A stretch of 64,000 nucleotides of DNA from Micromonospora terminaliae (GCF_009671205.1 NZ_CP045309.1:5412001-5476000); one strand, 5' to 3'; counted from the first letter of the stretch, positions 24,498 through 32,835 are shown. The notes: generated by a model from the sequence alone, not told the origin. Program-made: numbers and translations.

Positions 24498-25160
24498 ATG
24501 TCCGACAGCCGCTACGACGCCGCGACCGAATTCGACCGGCAACTCGACCGCCTCGTCCAGCTCGGCTACCCGGCAATGGCCGGGCTGACCGAGGACGCCT
24601 TCCGTGACCTGCTCACCCCGCTGCGCCCGGCGGCCGTCGCCCGGGCGGCCGACCTCGCCGCGCCCACCGACGGGCGGGTGCCCTTCCTGCTGGTGACCAC
24701 CCGCGAGCTGGTGCCGGTCCAGGAGCGGATCGCGCTGACCACGCTCGCCGGCAAGCGGAAGCCCGGCATCCTCGACCGGAACTTCCCGGCCGGCGACCTG
24801 CCGGCCTTCGATCCGATCAAGGAGCTGGAGGTGCCGGCCGGGCCGGCGTACCTGCTCTTCGACGTGGACCGGGGGGAGGAGTACCGCAACCTGCCGCCGT
24901 CGACCGCGCTGGCGCAGATGACCGAGCGGGGCCGCCTGCCGATCACGATCGACGAGGGCCTCGCCTTCGTCACGCTGCACCCGCCGGCGCTGGCCAGCAA
25001 CCGGTGCTTCTCGCTGGTCGGCTCCCGCTGCGGGGACAAGCGGGTGCCGGCGCTGTGGATCAGCCAGGGCGCGCCGAAGCTGGGCTGGTGCTGGTTCGGC
25101 AACCCGCACACCTGGCTCGGCTCGGCCACCGCCGACCCGGTGCGAGTCGGACTGGAGTGA
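24498..25160 (+). CDS. DUF5701 family protein
   Basis: A 220-residue soluble protein matching the actinobacterial DUF5701 family: N-terminal FDRQLDRLVQLGYP, the central VPFLLVTTRELVPVQERIAL and LLFDVDRGEEYRNLPP elements, and a C-terminal cysteine-bearing SLVGSRCGDKRVPALWISQ plus LGWCWFGNPHTWLGSAT. Function is unknown. ATGGAGGCC gives a good ribosome site before ATG 24498. The strong palindrome upstream suggests tight regulation, perhaps by a TetR-type repressor encoded elsewhere. Confidence 0.8.
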   Translation: MSDSRYDAATEFDRQLDRLVQLGYPAMAGLTEDAFRDLLTPLRPAAVARAADLAAPTDGRVPFLLVTTRELVPVQERIALTTLAGKRKPGILDRNFPAGDLPAFDPIKELEVPAGPAYLLFDVDRGEEYRNLPPSTALAQMTERGRLPITIDEGLAFVTLHPPALASNRCFSLVGSRCGDKRVPALWISQGAPKLGWCWFGNPHTWLGSATADPVRVGLE

Positions 25161-25165
25161 GAAAT

Positions 25166-25203
25166 GCGTCGGCGCGGCCCCTCGGCGGGTGCCGCGCCGA
25201 CGC
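25166..25203. terminator. Bidirectional terminator hairpin
   Basis: A perfect 13-base-pair stem (GCGTCGGCGCGGC with its complement) around a 12-base loop separates the convergent DUF5701 and BNR-protein genes. Confidence 0.8.
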
Positions 25204-25207
25204 CTGT

Positions 25208-26437
25208 TCAGTGCGGCAGCGCGAAACGCTTCCAGGTCGTGCCGTCGGTGGTGACGATCACGTGATCCGGCCCGGCGTCGGAGAGGTCGTCGCGGCCGTA
25301 CAGCCAGGCCAGACCCGGACCGGCACCGCCCGTGCCCTCCTGCGTCCGATAGTCGCGGGACACGGTGAAGTGGCGACCGTCGTCGCGGCTCACCAGGAGC
25401 TTCGCCGAAAGCTCCGGCGTGTCGGCGAACCCGAGCGGAACCAGCAAGGCACCGTCGGCACCGCTTGTGAGGAACGGCATCTGCTGGGTCGCCGGGAGGT
25501 CGGTGCCGGTGTCCACCCAGGTCCGCGCCCCGTCGGTGGTTCGCAGTAGTCGGGCCGGGCCAGCCGGTACGGTCGAGCCGGCCGGTGGCGGCGGCTGGAT
25601 CAACAGATAGCCCTCCCGGGCATCCACCCCCACCACCGCCACGACGACGGTGCCGGCTTGCGGGCGCCAACTTACCCAGCTCGCACCGCGGTCGGCGCTG
25701 CGGGCGACGATCGGCTGGGCAGCCTCGCCCGGCCAGTACGTCACCCAGATCGAGCCGTCGACCGCGGGGTAGATGCTGAACGGCGGGTACGGCGACGGCG
25801 GCTTCCCGGTCAGCCGGTAGACCGTCGCGGTGGTGTCGTCCACGGCCAGTGGCTCCCGGACCGCGCCGCAGCCCTGTTGACAGAAGACCGGTCTCGCCCG
25901 GGTCGGAAACCTGGCCACCGGCACGGTGGCCTCTGCCGCGTCCTGCCAGGTGCGACCCTGGTCGGTGCTGAGCAGGTCGCGTTCGCCGTCACGCACCAGG
26001 TAGCTGCTGTTGCTGAGCACTGCGTACTCCAGGTCGGCGTTCCGGTTGCCCGCGCTGTTCGTGGGGCAGCTCTCGGCCTCGTAACGGGCCGCGTCCCAGT
26101 CCGACCAGCTCCGCCCCTCGTCCGCGCTGTGCGAGAAGAGCAGGGCGCACTCCATCCGGATGACCGCCACGCCGGAGTCTCGGCTGGTGAGCACGACCTC
26201 GCCGGCCCGCGCCGGGCGGGCAGGCGGTTGGTCCGGGCCAGCCCAGCCGGACCTGTTCGAGCCGCGGAGCAGCGGCGTCACCACCAGACCAGCCATGACC
26301 AAGACGGCGACCGCGAGCCTGGTGGTCCGCTGCCGGCGGCGGGACCGCGCCGCCGTCCGCAGGTCGGCCAGCGGCGGCTGGCGCACGGCCTCGGCCACGG
26401 TGTCGACGTCGAAGCCGGAGAACTCACGATCGGACAT
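25208..26437 (-). CDS. Membrane-anchored BNR/sialidase-like repeat protein, sigma-factor partner
   Basis: A 409-residue protein: about 44 cytoplasmic residues rich in arginine, one membrane segment (about 45-60), then an extracytoplasmic propeller-like region with recurring S/T-x-D-x-G-x-x-W repeats (SADEGRSW, STDQGRTW, SADRGASW, TTDGARTW, TTDGTTW). These are BNR/Asp-box motifs as in sialidases, but no catalytic sialidase residues are evident. Its start codon lies 14 bases inside the sigma-factor gene. The topology (short cytoplasmic head, one membrane span, external sensor) suggests a role as an anti-sigma or sensor partner, although no zinc-finger anti-sigma motif is seen. Confidence 0.7.
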   Translation of the reverse strand: MSDREFSGFDVDTVAEAVRQPPLADLRTAARSRRRQRTTRLAVAVLVMAGLVVTPLLRGSNRSGWAGPDQPPARPARAGEVVLTSRDSGVAVIRMECALLFSHSADEGRSWSDWDAARYEAESCPTNSAGNRNADLEYAVLSNSSYLVRDGERDLLSTDQGRTWQDAAEATVPVARFPTRARPVFCQQGCGAVREPLAVDDTTATVYRLTGKPPSPYPPFSIYPAVDGSIWVTYWPGEAAQPIVARSADRGASWVSWRPQAGTVVVAVVGVDAREGYLLIQPPPPAGSTVPAGPARLLRTTDGARTWVDTGTDLPATQQMPFLTSGADGALLVPLGFADTPELSAKLLVSRDDGRHFTVSRDYRTQEGTGGAGPGLAWLYGRDDLSDAGPDHVIVTTDGTTWKRFALPH

Positions 26438-26948
26438 CGATCCTCCCGATGCTCGGCTCGGTGGTGTCGGAATCGGTGAGCAGGGCGGCCAAGGCCTGCC
26501 GGCCGCGGGAGAGGCGGGACTTCACCGTGCCGGGCGACACGCCGAGAGTCACCGCCACCTCGTCCACCGGCAGGTCGACCAGGTAGTGCAACGCCAGGGC
26601 CTGTCGCTGGCCCTCGGGCAGCCCGCGCAGCGCGGCGAGCAGGGCGAGGTGCTCGGGCGAGCGGTCGGCCACCGCGGGTGGCGGGCCGATGCGCCGCAGC
26701 AGCGTGTCGAACAGCCGGCGTCGCCGATGCCGGCTGCGGGCCACGTTCACCGCCACCCGGCGCAGCCACGCCTCCGGGTTCTCCAGGCCGGCGATTCGCC
26801 GGGGTGTGGCCAGGGCGCGGGTGAACGCCTCCTGGACCGCCTCCTGCGCCTCGCTCAGGTCACCGGTCACCGCGTAGAGCTGGACGACCAGCCGTCGGAA
26901 ACAGCCGGCGTACAGCTCGGAGATCAGCTCGCCGTCGGACACCGTCAC
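26424..26948 (-). CDS. SigE-family ECF RNA polymerase sigma factor
   Basis: A 174-residue sigma factor with region 2 (YAGCFRRLVVQLYAVTGDLSEAQEAVQEAF ... WLRRVAVNVARSR, spread over about residues 13-75) and region 4 (LPEGQRQALALHYLVDLPVDEVA ... VSPGTVKSRLSRGRQAL, about 108-157). This matches the actinobacterial SigE family of ECF factors without a C-terminal extension. It directs RNA polymerase to stress- or surface-related promoters. GTG at 26948. Overlap with the downstream membrane protein gene implies they are co-expressed. Confidence 0.9.
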   Translation of the reverse strand: MTVSDGELISELYAGCFRRLVVQLYAVTGDLSEAQEAVQEAFTRALATPRRIAGLENPEAWLRRVAVNVARSRHRRRRLFDTLLRRIGPPPAVADRSPEHLALLAALRGLPEGQRQALALHYLVDLPVDEVAVTLGVSPGTVKSRLSRGRQALAALLTDSDTTEPSIGRIDVRS

Positions 26949-27025
26949 CTCCCCTCTCCACCTGTTCCACTCACCGGGCGGGCGGAAGGTTCCGGGAAAA
27001 GCTCAGAAGATGTCGCCGACCGGCG

Positions 27026-27098
27026 TCGTCCACAACGAGGCGGCCGTCATCCACCGGGTTGTCCACAGGAGTGAGGCGTTATCCACAACTTGTGCACA
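27026..27098. other. DnaA-box cluster (four boxes, same orientation)
   Basis: TCGTCCACA (27026-27034), TTGTCCACA (27059-27067), TTATCCACA (27079-27087) and TTGTGCACA (27090-27098) all read in the same direction. The second equals the usual actinomycete box and the third the classical bacterial consensus. No dnaA or dnaN gene is nearby, so this is not oriC; it may titrate DnaA or let it regulate the neighbouring promoters. Confidence 0.7.
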
Positions 27099-27116
27099 GG
27101 CCTCTCCCGGGCACCC

Positions 27117-27144
27117 TTGACATTCCCGCTGATCAGGCGAGACT
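27117..27144 (+). promoter_or_regulatory. Sigma-A-like promoter of the DUF485/symporter operon
   Basis: A consensus -35 TTGACA (27117-27122), a 16-base spacer, and GAGACT (27139-27144) as -10. The predicted start falls at ATG 27152, so the message would be leaderless. It sits directly after the DnaA-box cluster. Confidence 0.6.
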
Positions 27145-27151
27145 GCCGGGG

Positions 27152-27598
27152 ATGACCGGACCGGAGGAGCAGGACGTCCCGGGGCGGCCCGACCAGGCCG
27201 CTCCGGTCCCCGCTCCGCGCGCCCCGCAGCCGCCCCGGCGGACCCGGGTCGTCCTGGCCGAGGTCGCCCGGCCGCGCAGCCGCGCCGAGCGCACCCGCTC
27301 CGAGCTGACCCAGCAGACCCGGGTCGGCGAGACGCTGGTGCAGGGCCTCATGCGGGCCCAGCTCTCGCTGGCTCTTCGGCTCAGCGTGCTGGTGCTGATC
27401 GGGCTGGGCGGCCTGCCCTGGCTCTTCGCCATCGCGCCCTCGGTCGGCCGGGTCACCGTGCTCGGCGTCAACCTGCCCTGGCTGCTGCTCGGGGTGGCCG
27501 CCTTCCCGTTCCTCATCGGGGTCGGCTGGGCGTACGTGCGGCTGGCCGAGCGCAACGAGCAGGACTTCACCGACCTGGTCCAGCGGCCGGAGCGCTGA
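27152..27598 (+). CDS. DUF485-type small membrane protein, symporter partner
   Basis: A 148-residue protein: about 65 polar, proline- and arginine-rich cytoplasmic residues, then two hydrophobic segments (about 72-92 and 105-128) and a charged tail (RLAERNEQDFTDLVQRPER). Small DUF485-type proteins of this layout are usually encoded just before cation/acetate symporters; here the stop overlaps the symporter start (TGATG). ATG 27152 is preferred over the in-frame start at 27059 because the -10 element points to it and the upstream residues would be encoded by the DnaA boxes. Confidence 0.72.
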   Translation: MTGPEEQDVPGRPDQAAPVPAPRAPQPPRRTRVVLAEVARPRSRAERTRSELTQQTRVGETLVQGLMRAQLSLALRLSVLVLIGLGGLPWLFAIAPSVGRVTVLGVNLPWLLLGVAAFPFLIGVGWAYVRLAERNEQDFTDLVQRPER

Positions 27599-29238
27599 TG
27601 GGCAACGGCTACGTGGTCCCCGCGATCGTGGCGGTCACCCTCGTCACCGTCGGGATCGGCTTCTACGGGCTGCGGCTGGCCCGGACCACCTCCGACTTCC
27701 TGGTCGCCTCCCGCGCGGTCAGCCCCACCTGGAACGCCGCCGCGATCGGCGGGGAGTACCTGTCGGCCGCCAGCTTCCTGGGCGTGGCCGGGCTGATCCT
27801 CAAGTACGGCGTCGACGTGCTCTGGTACCCGGTCGGCTTCGCGGCCGGCTACCTGGCGCTGCTGCTGTTCGTGGCCGCCCCGCTGCGCCGCTCCGGTGCG
27901 TTCACCCTGCCCGACTTCTGCGAGGTGCGGCTCGGCTCGCGGCGCCTGCGGAAGCTGGCCACCGTCTTCGTGATCTTCATCGGCTGGCTCTACCTGGTGC
28001 CGCAGCTCCAGGGGGCCGGGCTGACCCTGGCCACGGTGGCCGGCTCGCCCTATCCGGTGGGCGCGCTGCTGGTGGCCGTGGTGGTGACCGCGAACGTGGC
28101 GCTGGGCGGGATGCGCGCCATCACCTTCGTCCAGGCCTTTCAATACTGGCTGAAGCTCACCGCGCTCGCCGTACCCGCGATCTTCCTGGCGCTGCAGTGG
28201 CAGGCCGACGCCCGCCCGGCGGTGACCCCGCCCGACGGGCCGGCGTTCCGGACCGCCACCACCGTCGTGGTCGAGCACCGCGCGACGCTCACGCTGCCCG
28301 ACGGCGAGACCCGGGAGGTACGCCCCGGCGACCGTCTCGACTTCGCGGCCGGCGACCCGGTGCCCGAGGTCTCGGGCGCGGCCACCGCCGCCACCGACTG
28401 GCTGCTGCCCGACACGGCCGGCGACGACGACCGGGGGCTGTTCGGCACGTACTCGCTGATCCTGGCCACCTTCCTGGGCACCATGGGGTTGCCGCACGTG
28501 CTCGTGCGCTTCTACACCAACCCCGACGGTGCGGCCGCTCGGCGTACCACCCTGGTCGTGCTGGCCCTGGTCGGCGTCTTCTACCTGCTGCCCACGATCT
28601 ACGGCGTGCTGGGCCGGGTCTACACGCCGCAGTTGCTGGTCACCGGGCAGACCGACGCCGTGGTGGTGCTCCTGCCGGGTGCGGCGCTGGGCGACGGCAC
28701 CACCGGGAGGCTGCTCGCCGCGCTGGTCGCCGCGGGGGCGTTCGCGGCCTTCCTCTCCACGTCCTCCGGCCTGCTGACCAGCGTGGCCGGGGTGATCTCC
28801 ACCGACGTCCTCGGCCGCGGCTCGGTGCGCGGCTTCCGGCTGGCCACGGTGATCGCCGGTGGGGTGCCGGCGGTGCTCGCGTTGAACGTCTCCGGGCTGG
28901 ACGTGTCCCAGGTGGTCGGGCTGGCCTTCGCCGTGGCCGCCTCGAGCTTCTGCCCGCTGCTGGTGCTCGGCATCTGGTGGCGCGGCCTCACCGACCTGGG
29001 CGCCGCCGCCGGGGTGCTGGTCGGTGGCGGCGCCGCGATCGGCGCGGTGCTGCTCACCGTGCTCGGCCCGCCGCTGTCCGGCTGGCCGGCCACGCTCACC
29101 ACCCAGCCGGCCGCGTGGACGGTGCCGCTGGCGTTCACCGTGATGGTGGCGGTGTCGATGGCCACCCGACGGCGGCTGCCCCGGGACGTCGGCGTCACCA
29201 TGCTCCGCCTGCACACCCCGGAGACCCTGCGCCTGTAG
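27598..29238 (+). CDS. Sodium:solute symporter (SSF family, ActP-related)
   Basis: A 546-residue transporter with about 13 hydrophobic segments. SSF hallmarks: ARTTSDFLVASRAVSPTWNAAAIGGEYLSAASFLG (split over residues about 28-62), GLPHVLVRFYTNPD and the sodium-site region AAFLSTSSGLLTSVAGVIS. A roughly 75-residue hydrophilic insertion (about 200-280) between membrane segments is larger than in the second symporter at 35366. It probably imports a short-chain carboxylate with sodium. It is translationally coupled to the small membrane protein upstream and may be a target of the LytS/LytR-type pair at 22439-24423. Confidence 0.88.
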   Translation: MGNGYVVPAIVAVTLVTVGIGFYGLRLARTTSDFLVASRAVSPTWNAAAIGGEYLSAASFLGVAGLILKYGVDVLWYPVGFAAGYLALLLFVAAPLRRSGAFTLPDFCEVRLGSRRLRKLATVFVIFIGWLYLVPQLQGAGLTLATVAGSPYPVGALLVAVVVTANVALGGMRAITFVQAFQYWLKLTALAVPAIFLALQWQADARPAVTPPDGPAFRTATTVVVEHRATLTLPDGETREVRPGDRLDFAAGDPVPEVSGAATAATDWLLPDTAGDDDRGLFGTYSLILATFLGTMGLPHVLVRFYTNPDGAAARRTTLVVLALVGVFYLLPTIYGVLGRVYTPQLLVTGQTDAVVVLLPGAALGDGTTGRLLAALVAAGAFAAFLSTSSGLLTSVAGVISTDVLGRGSVRGFRLATVIAGGVPAVLALNVSGLDVSQVVGLAFAVAASSFCPLLVLGIWWRGLTDLGAAAGVLVGGGAAIGAVLLTVLGPPLSGWPATLTTQPAAWTVPLAFTVMVAVSMATRRRLPRDVGVTMLRLHTPETLRL

Positions 29239-29268
29239 GAGCCTCCGTCATCGTGGCGGGGCCGGCCT

Positions 29269-29727
29269 TCACTCGGTGATCCGGTCACCGTCCCGCATGA
29301 GGTCCCGGCCGGCGAGTTCGTTCTCCTCCCGCCACGCCTGCACCAGGCGCGGTCGCACCCGGAAGTACCGGTACCGGTCCCCGAGCCGCCGCGGATCGAA
29401 GCCCGTCTTCGCCGCGAAGGCGTCACCGACCCCGTCGGGCAGCTCCTCGGCACGCAGCGTCTCCACGGTGCCCTCCACCAGGACCACGTCCCGCGTCTCG
29501 CCGACACCGAGGCGGACCCGGCCGGTGGCCAGCAGGTTGCGGCCCGTCGGGCTCGCCACGGCGGTGGAGAGCAGCAGCGTCTTCCCGTCCCAGAGGAAAC
29601 TGAGCGGCACCAGGTAGGGAGTGCAGTCGGCCGGATCCGCCGTTGCCACCCAGACGTCCACGTCCCGGTCCAGGCGGTCCAGGGTGTCTTTCCAGCGCTG
29701 AGCACGGGAGCGGGGCGGTGCGACCAT
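29269..29727 (-). CDS. Pyridoxamine 5'-phosphate oxidase-like (PPOX/F420) protein
   Basis: A 152-residue split-barrel flavin/F420-binding protein. Strands DVDVWVATADPADCTPYLVPLSFLWDG (in pieces), LLLSTAVASPTGRNLLATGRVRLGVGETRDVVLVEGTVE and the C-terminal DRYRYFRVRPRLVQAWREENE follow the PPOX order. It probably uses FMN or F420 to reduce a small molecule; substrate unknown. The start at 29727 is chosen because GAGGAGGCC precedes it; the longer frame to 29865 adds a basic, unstructured stretch that overlaps the divergent ABC promoter. Confidence 0.82.
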   Translation of the reverse strand: MVAPPRSRAQRWKDTLDRLDRDVDVWVATADPADCTPYLVPLSFLWDGKTLLLSTAVASPTGRNLLATGRVRLGVGETRDVVLVEGTVETLRAEELPDGVGDAFAAKTGFDPRRLGDRYRYFRVRPRLVQAWREENELAGRDLMRDGDRITE

Positions 29728-29828
29728 CGGTGGCCTCCTCCTCGGGGCGGTTCGACGGGTACGGCAACGGGCCGGCCGGTACCGAACCGTACCGCTCAGG
29801 TAGGACCAGAGATCATCCTCCGGCGGGA

Positions 29829-29843
29829 GTGACCGTTGGTCAC
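29829..29843. promoter_or_regulatory. Operator-like palindrome upstream of ABC transporter
   Basis: GTGACC-GTT-GGTCAC is a perfect 15-base palindrome 20 bases before the ABC ATPase start, next to the TACGGT -10. It could bind a GntR-, MarR- or similar dimer. Confidence 0.45.
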
Positions 29844-29850
29844 GGCGGGC

Positions 29851-29856
29851 TACGGT
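29851..29856 (+). promoter_or_regulatory. -10 element (TACGGT) of the ABC transporter, leaderless
   Basis: TACGGT ends seven bases before ATG 29864. No ribosome site is convincing, so a leaderless message is likely. Confidence 0.45.
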
Positions 29857-29863
29857 CGGGGGC

Positions 29864-30628
29864 ATGACCGATCAGCACCCGGCGCTGTCCCTCCGTGGCC
29901 TGGCCAAGCGGTTCGACACCAAGGTCGCGGTCGCCGGCGTCGACCTCGACGTGCCGACCGGCTCGTTCTACGGGCTGCTCGGCCCGAACGGGGCCGGCAA
30001 GACCACGACCCTCTCCATGGCCGTCGGCCTGCTGCGGCCCGACGCCGGCCAGGCCCGGGTGCTCGGGCACGACGTCTGGGCCGATCCGGTACGCGCCAAG
30101 GCGCTGCTCGGCGTGATGCCCGACGGGGTACGCCTCTTCGACCGGCTCAGCGGGGCCGAACTGCTGGCCTACCACGGGCTGCTGCGCGGCATGGACCCGG
30201 CGGTGGTCGACCAGCGCGCGGCCGAGCTGCTCGACGTGCTGGCGCTCTCCGACGCCGGCCGGACCCTGGTGGTCGACTACTCGGCCGGCATGAAGAAGAA
30301 GATCGGCCTGGCCTGCGCGCTGCTGCACGGCCCCCGGCTGCTGGTGCTGGACGAGCCGTTCGAGGCGGTCGACCCGGTCTCCGCGGCCCTGATCCGGGAC
30401 ATCCTGCACCGCTACGTCGTGGGCGGCGGCACGGTGATCTTCTCCAGCCACGTCATGGAGGTCGTCGAGCGGCTCTGCTCGCACGTGGCGATCCTGGCCG
30501 ACGGCCGGATCAAGCGGGTGGGCACGCTCGCCGAGGTCCGCGGCGAGCGGTCGCTGGAGGAGGTCTTCGTCCAGGTGGTCGGCGGGCGGACCGCGACCGG
30601 CGAGGAGCTGTCGTGGCTGTCCCGGTGA
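29864..30628 (+). CDS. ABC transporter ATP-binding protein
   Basis: A 254-residue ATPase: Walker A GPNGAGKTT (about 40-48), Q-loop region, signature YSAGMKKK (about 142-149, a variant of LSGGQ), Walker B LLVLDEPFEAVDP (about 159-171) and H-loop SSHVMEVVE. The signature with SAGMKKK is typical of exporters of the antibiotic/sodium-export type. The permease gene begins inside its 3' end (GTG 30613), so the two form one transporter operon. Substrate unknown. Confidence 0.92.
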   Translation: MTDQHPALSLRGLAKRFDTKVAVAGVDLDVPTGSFYGLLGPNGAGKTTTLSMAVGLLRPDAGQARVLGHDVWADPVRAKALLGVMPDGVRLFDRLSGAELLAYHGLLRGMDPAVVDQRAAELLDVLALSDAGRTLVVDYSAGMKKKIGLACALLHGPRLLVLDEPFEAVDPVSAALIRDILHRYVVGGGTVIFSSHVMEVVERLCSHVAILADGRIKRVGTLAEVRGERSLEEVFVQVVGGRTATGEELSWLSR

Positions 30629-32316
30629 CGGTGACCGCCGCCGAGCGGCCGGCCCGGGCCGTCTCGCCCCGGCACTTCGTCCGGCTCAAGCTGCGGGTGC
30701 TGGGCAACAACTTCCGCGGGCAGGGGTGGCGGATCGCGCTGTTCGTGGGCGGCGTGCTGGTCGGGCTCTGGTTCGCCGTCAGCGGCTTCTTCGGACTCGC
30801 CGCCCCCGGCCTGGCCGGTGAGTCCCGCTACGCCCTGATGACCGCGGCCTTCGGCGGCGGCCTGCTGACGTTCGGCTGGATGCTGCTGCCGCTGGTCTTC
30901 TTCGGCGTGGACGAGACGCTGGACCCGGCGCGCTTCGCGCTGCTCCCGCTGTCCCGCCGGACCCTGGTCACCGGGCTGTTCGCGGCCGCCCTGGTCAGCG
31001 TCCCGGCGCTGTCGACCCTGCTCGCGGTCGCCGGGCTGGTGGTCACCGCCGGCGCGCTGGGCGGCTGGTTCGCCGCGCTGGTCGGGCTGCTCGGGGTGCT
31101 CCTCGGCGTGCTGCTCTGCGTCGCCGCCGCCCGCGCGGTGACCAGCGCCTTCGCCACCATGCTCCGCTCCCGCCGGGTACGCGACCTGGCCGCCGTGCTG
31201 CTCGCGGTGGTCGCCGCCCTGCTCGGCCCGCTGCAGCTGCTGGTGCTCGGCGCCGTCCAGCAGGCCGACTGGGACCGGCTGACCGGGGTGGCCCGGGTGG
31301 TCGGCTGGACGCCGTTCGGAGCGCCCTGGACCGCCGGCGTCGAGGTGGCCGAGGGGCACGCCGCCGCGGCCGGGCTCAAGTTGCTGATCACCGTGGCGGC
31401 GATCGGCGTACTCCTGCTGTGGTGGTCGCGGTCGCTGGAGTCGGCGATGGTGGGCGCGGCGAGCGCCGGGCCGTCCCGGGACCGGCGCGGCGCGGTGGCC
31501 GGCGCGGCGGTCGGGCAGCTCTTCCCCCGGGCCGTCGGCTGGGCCCGGCGGGACCGGTTCGGCGCGCTGGTGGCGCGGGAGTGCCGCTACTGGTGGCGGG
31601 ACGCCCGGCGGCGCGCCAACCTGATCACCGTGGCGGTGGTCGGCATCTTCGTGCCGCTGATGGTCAACCTGGGCGGCTCCCGGATGGCCACCGAGGGCGG
31701 GGCCGCGTTCGGCGAGGCCACCGCCAACGCGTCCCCGGTGCTGGTCAGCCTCTCGATGCTGTTCGTCGGGGTGCTCGCCTCGGTGACGCTGGCCAACCAG
31801 TTCGGCTTCGACGGCAGCGCGTACGCGGCCAACGTGGTGGCCGGTGTACCGGGGCGGGTGGAGCTGCGGGCGCGGATGGTCGCGTTCTCGCTCTACGTGG
31901 TGCCGATCCTCGGCGCGGTCGCGTTGGTGCTGGCCGTCGTGCTCGGGCGGCCCGGCTGGCTGGGCGTGATGGCCGGTGGGCTGTTCGCCGCGTACGGGTG
32001 CGGGCTGGCCATCAACGCCGCCGTCTCGGTGCTCGGCGGCTACTCGCTGCCGGAGACCAGCAACCCGTTCGCCATGAACACCGGCGCCGGGATGGCGAGG
32101 GGCCTGTACGCCCTGGTGTCCATGGTGGTCTCGGCGGCTGCCGCGGTGCCGCTCGTGGTGGCCGCCGCGCTCCTCGGCGACGTCTGGCTGTGGCTGGCCC
32201 TGCCGGTCGGCCTGGCGTACGGCCTGGGTGCCGCACTGCTCGGCGCGTACCTGGCCGGAGACGCGCTGGACCGTCGCCAGCCGGAGCTGCTGGCCGTCGT
32301 CACCCCGAGGCGCTGA
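30613..32316 (+). CDS. ABC transporter permease
   Basis: A 567-residue membrane protein with about 12-14 hydrophobic segments and no ATPase motif. A duplicated layout is visible: each half begins with a basic cytoplasmic element (FVRLKLRVLGNNFR; GALVARECRYWWRDARRRANL) followed by about six spans, as in permeases that pair with a single ATPase. GTG 30613 is chosen because GAGGAG lies five bases upstream; GTG 30625, four codons later, would give a GTGA overlap instead. It forms an export system with the preceding ATPase. Confidence 0.85.
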   Translation: MAVPVTVTAAERPARAVSPRHFVRLKLRVLGNNFRGQGWRIALFVGGVLVGLWFAVSGFFGLAAPGLAGESRYALMTAAFGGGLLTFGWMLLPLVFFGVDETLDPARFALLPLSRRTLVTGLFAAALVSVPALSTLLAVAGLVVTAGALGGWFAALVGLLGVLLGVLLCVAAARAVTSAFATMLRSRRVRDLAAVLLAVVAALLGPLQLLVLGAVQQADWDRLTGVARVVGWTPFGAPWTAGVEVAEGHAAAAGLKLLITVAAIGVLLLWWSRSLESAMVGAASAGPSRDRRGAVAGAAVGQLFPRAVGWARRDRFGALVARECRYWWRDARRRANLITVAVVGIFVPLMVNLGGSRMATEGGAAFGEATANASPVLVSLSMLFVGVLASVTLANQFGFDGSAYAANVVAGVPGRVELRARMVAFSLYVVPILGAVALVLAVVLGRPGWLGVMAGGLFAAYGCGLAINAAVSVLGGYSLPETSNPFAMNTGAGMARGLYALVSMVVSAAAAVPLVVAAALLGDVWLWLALPVGLAYGLGAALLGAYLAGDALDRRQPELLAVVTPRR

Positions 32317-32816
32317 TGCCCGTCGTGGAGGCGGTGACCACCGTCCCGGTCCCGCCGGAGCTGGCCTTCGCGGTGTCGCAGACCGTCGCGCCGGTCCGCT
32401 ACCGGTGGGACCCGTTCGTCCGGGAGCAGCACTTCGTCGACGGGGCGACCCGGCCAGGCCGGGGTGTGCGCACCTTCACCCGGTCCCGGCACGGCCTGGC
32501 CATGGTCAGCGAGTACGTCTCCTGGGCGCCGCCCACGAACGTGGGCATGAAGATGGTCCGCGGCCCCTGGTTCTTCGAGCGGTTCGGCGGCGGCTGGCGG
32601 TTCGCGCCCGGCACCGAGCCGGGCACCACCGTGGCCACCTGGCGGTACAACTTCCGGTGCCGGCCGGCGTTCCTGCGTCCGGTGGCCGACCGCATCGGCG
32701 TCTGGCTGCTGCGCCGCGACATCCGGCGCCGGATCGCCGGGTACGCGGCGGGCTGCGCCGACCCGGAGGTGCTGGCCGCCGCCCGCCGCTCCCTGCCTCC
32801 GGAGCGCCAGCGGTAG
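32316..32816 (+). CDS. SRPBCC (START-fold) family protein
   Basis: A 166-residue protein with the helix-grip pattern: opening strand VVEAVTTVPVPPELAFAVSQ, middle FERFGGGWRFAPGTEPGTTVATWRYNFRCRP (in pieces) and a long C-terminal helix that is arginine-rich. Such proteins bind hydrophobic ligands; some are cyclases, but most like this one are of unknown function. ATG 32316 overlaps the permease stop (TGATG), so it belongs to the transporter operon. It may bind the exported compound, which is inference. Confidence 0.78.
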   Translation: MPVVEAVTTVPVPPELAFAVSQTVAPVRYRWDPFVREQHFVDGATRPGRGVRTFTRSRHGLAMVSEYVSWAPPTNVGMKMVRGPWFFERFGGGWRFAPGTEPGTTVATWRYNFRCRPAFLRPVADRIGVWLLRRDIRRRIAGYAAGCADPEVLAAARRSLPPERQR

Positions 32817-32835
32817 ATCCTCGACGACCTGCCGT

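Noticed and set aside
27026..27098. oriC
   Set aside because: Only four DnaA boxes, no dnaA, dnaN, rpmH or gyrB nearby, and no AT-rich unwinding element. Kept as a DnaA-box cluster only.
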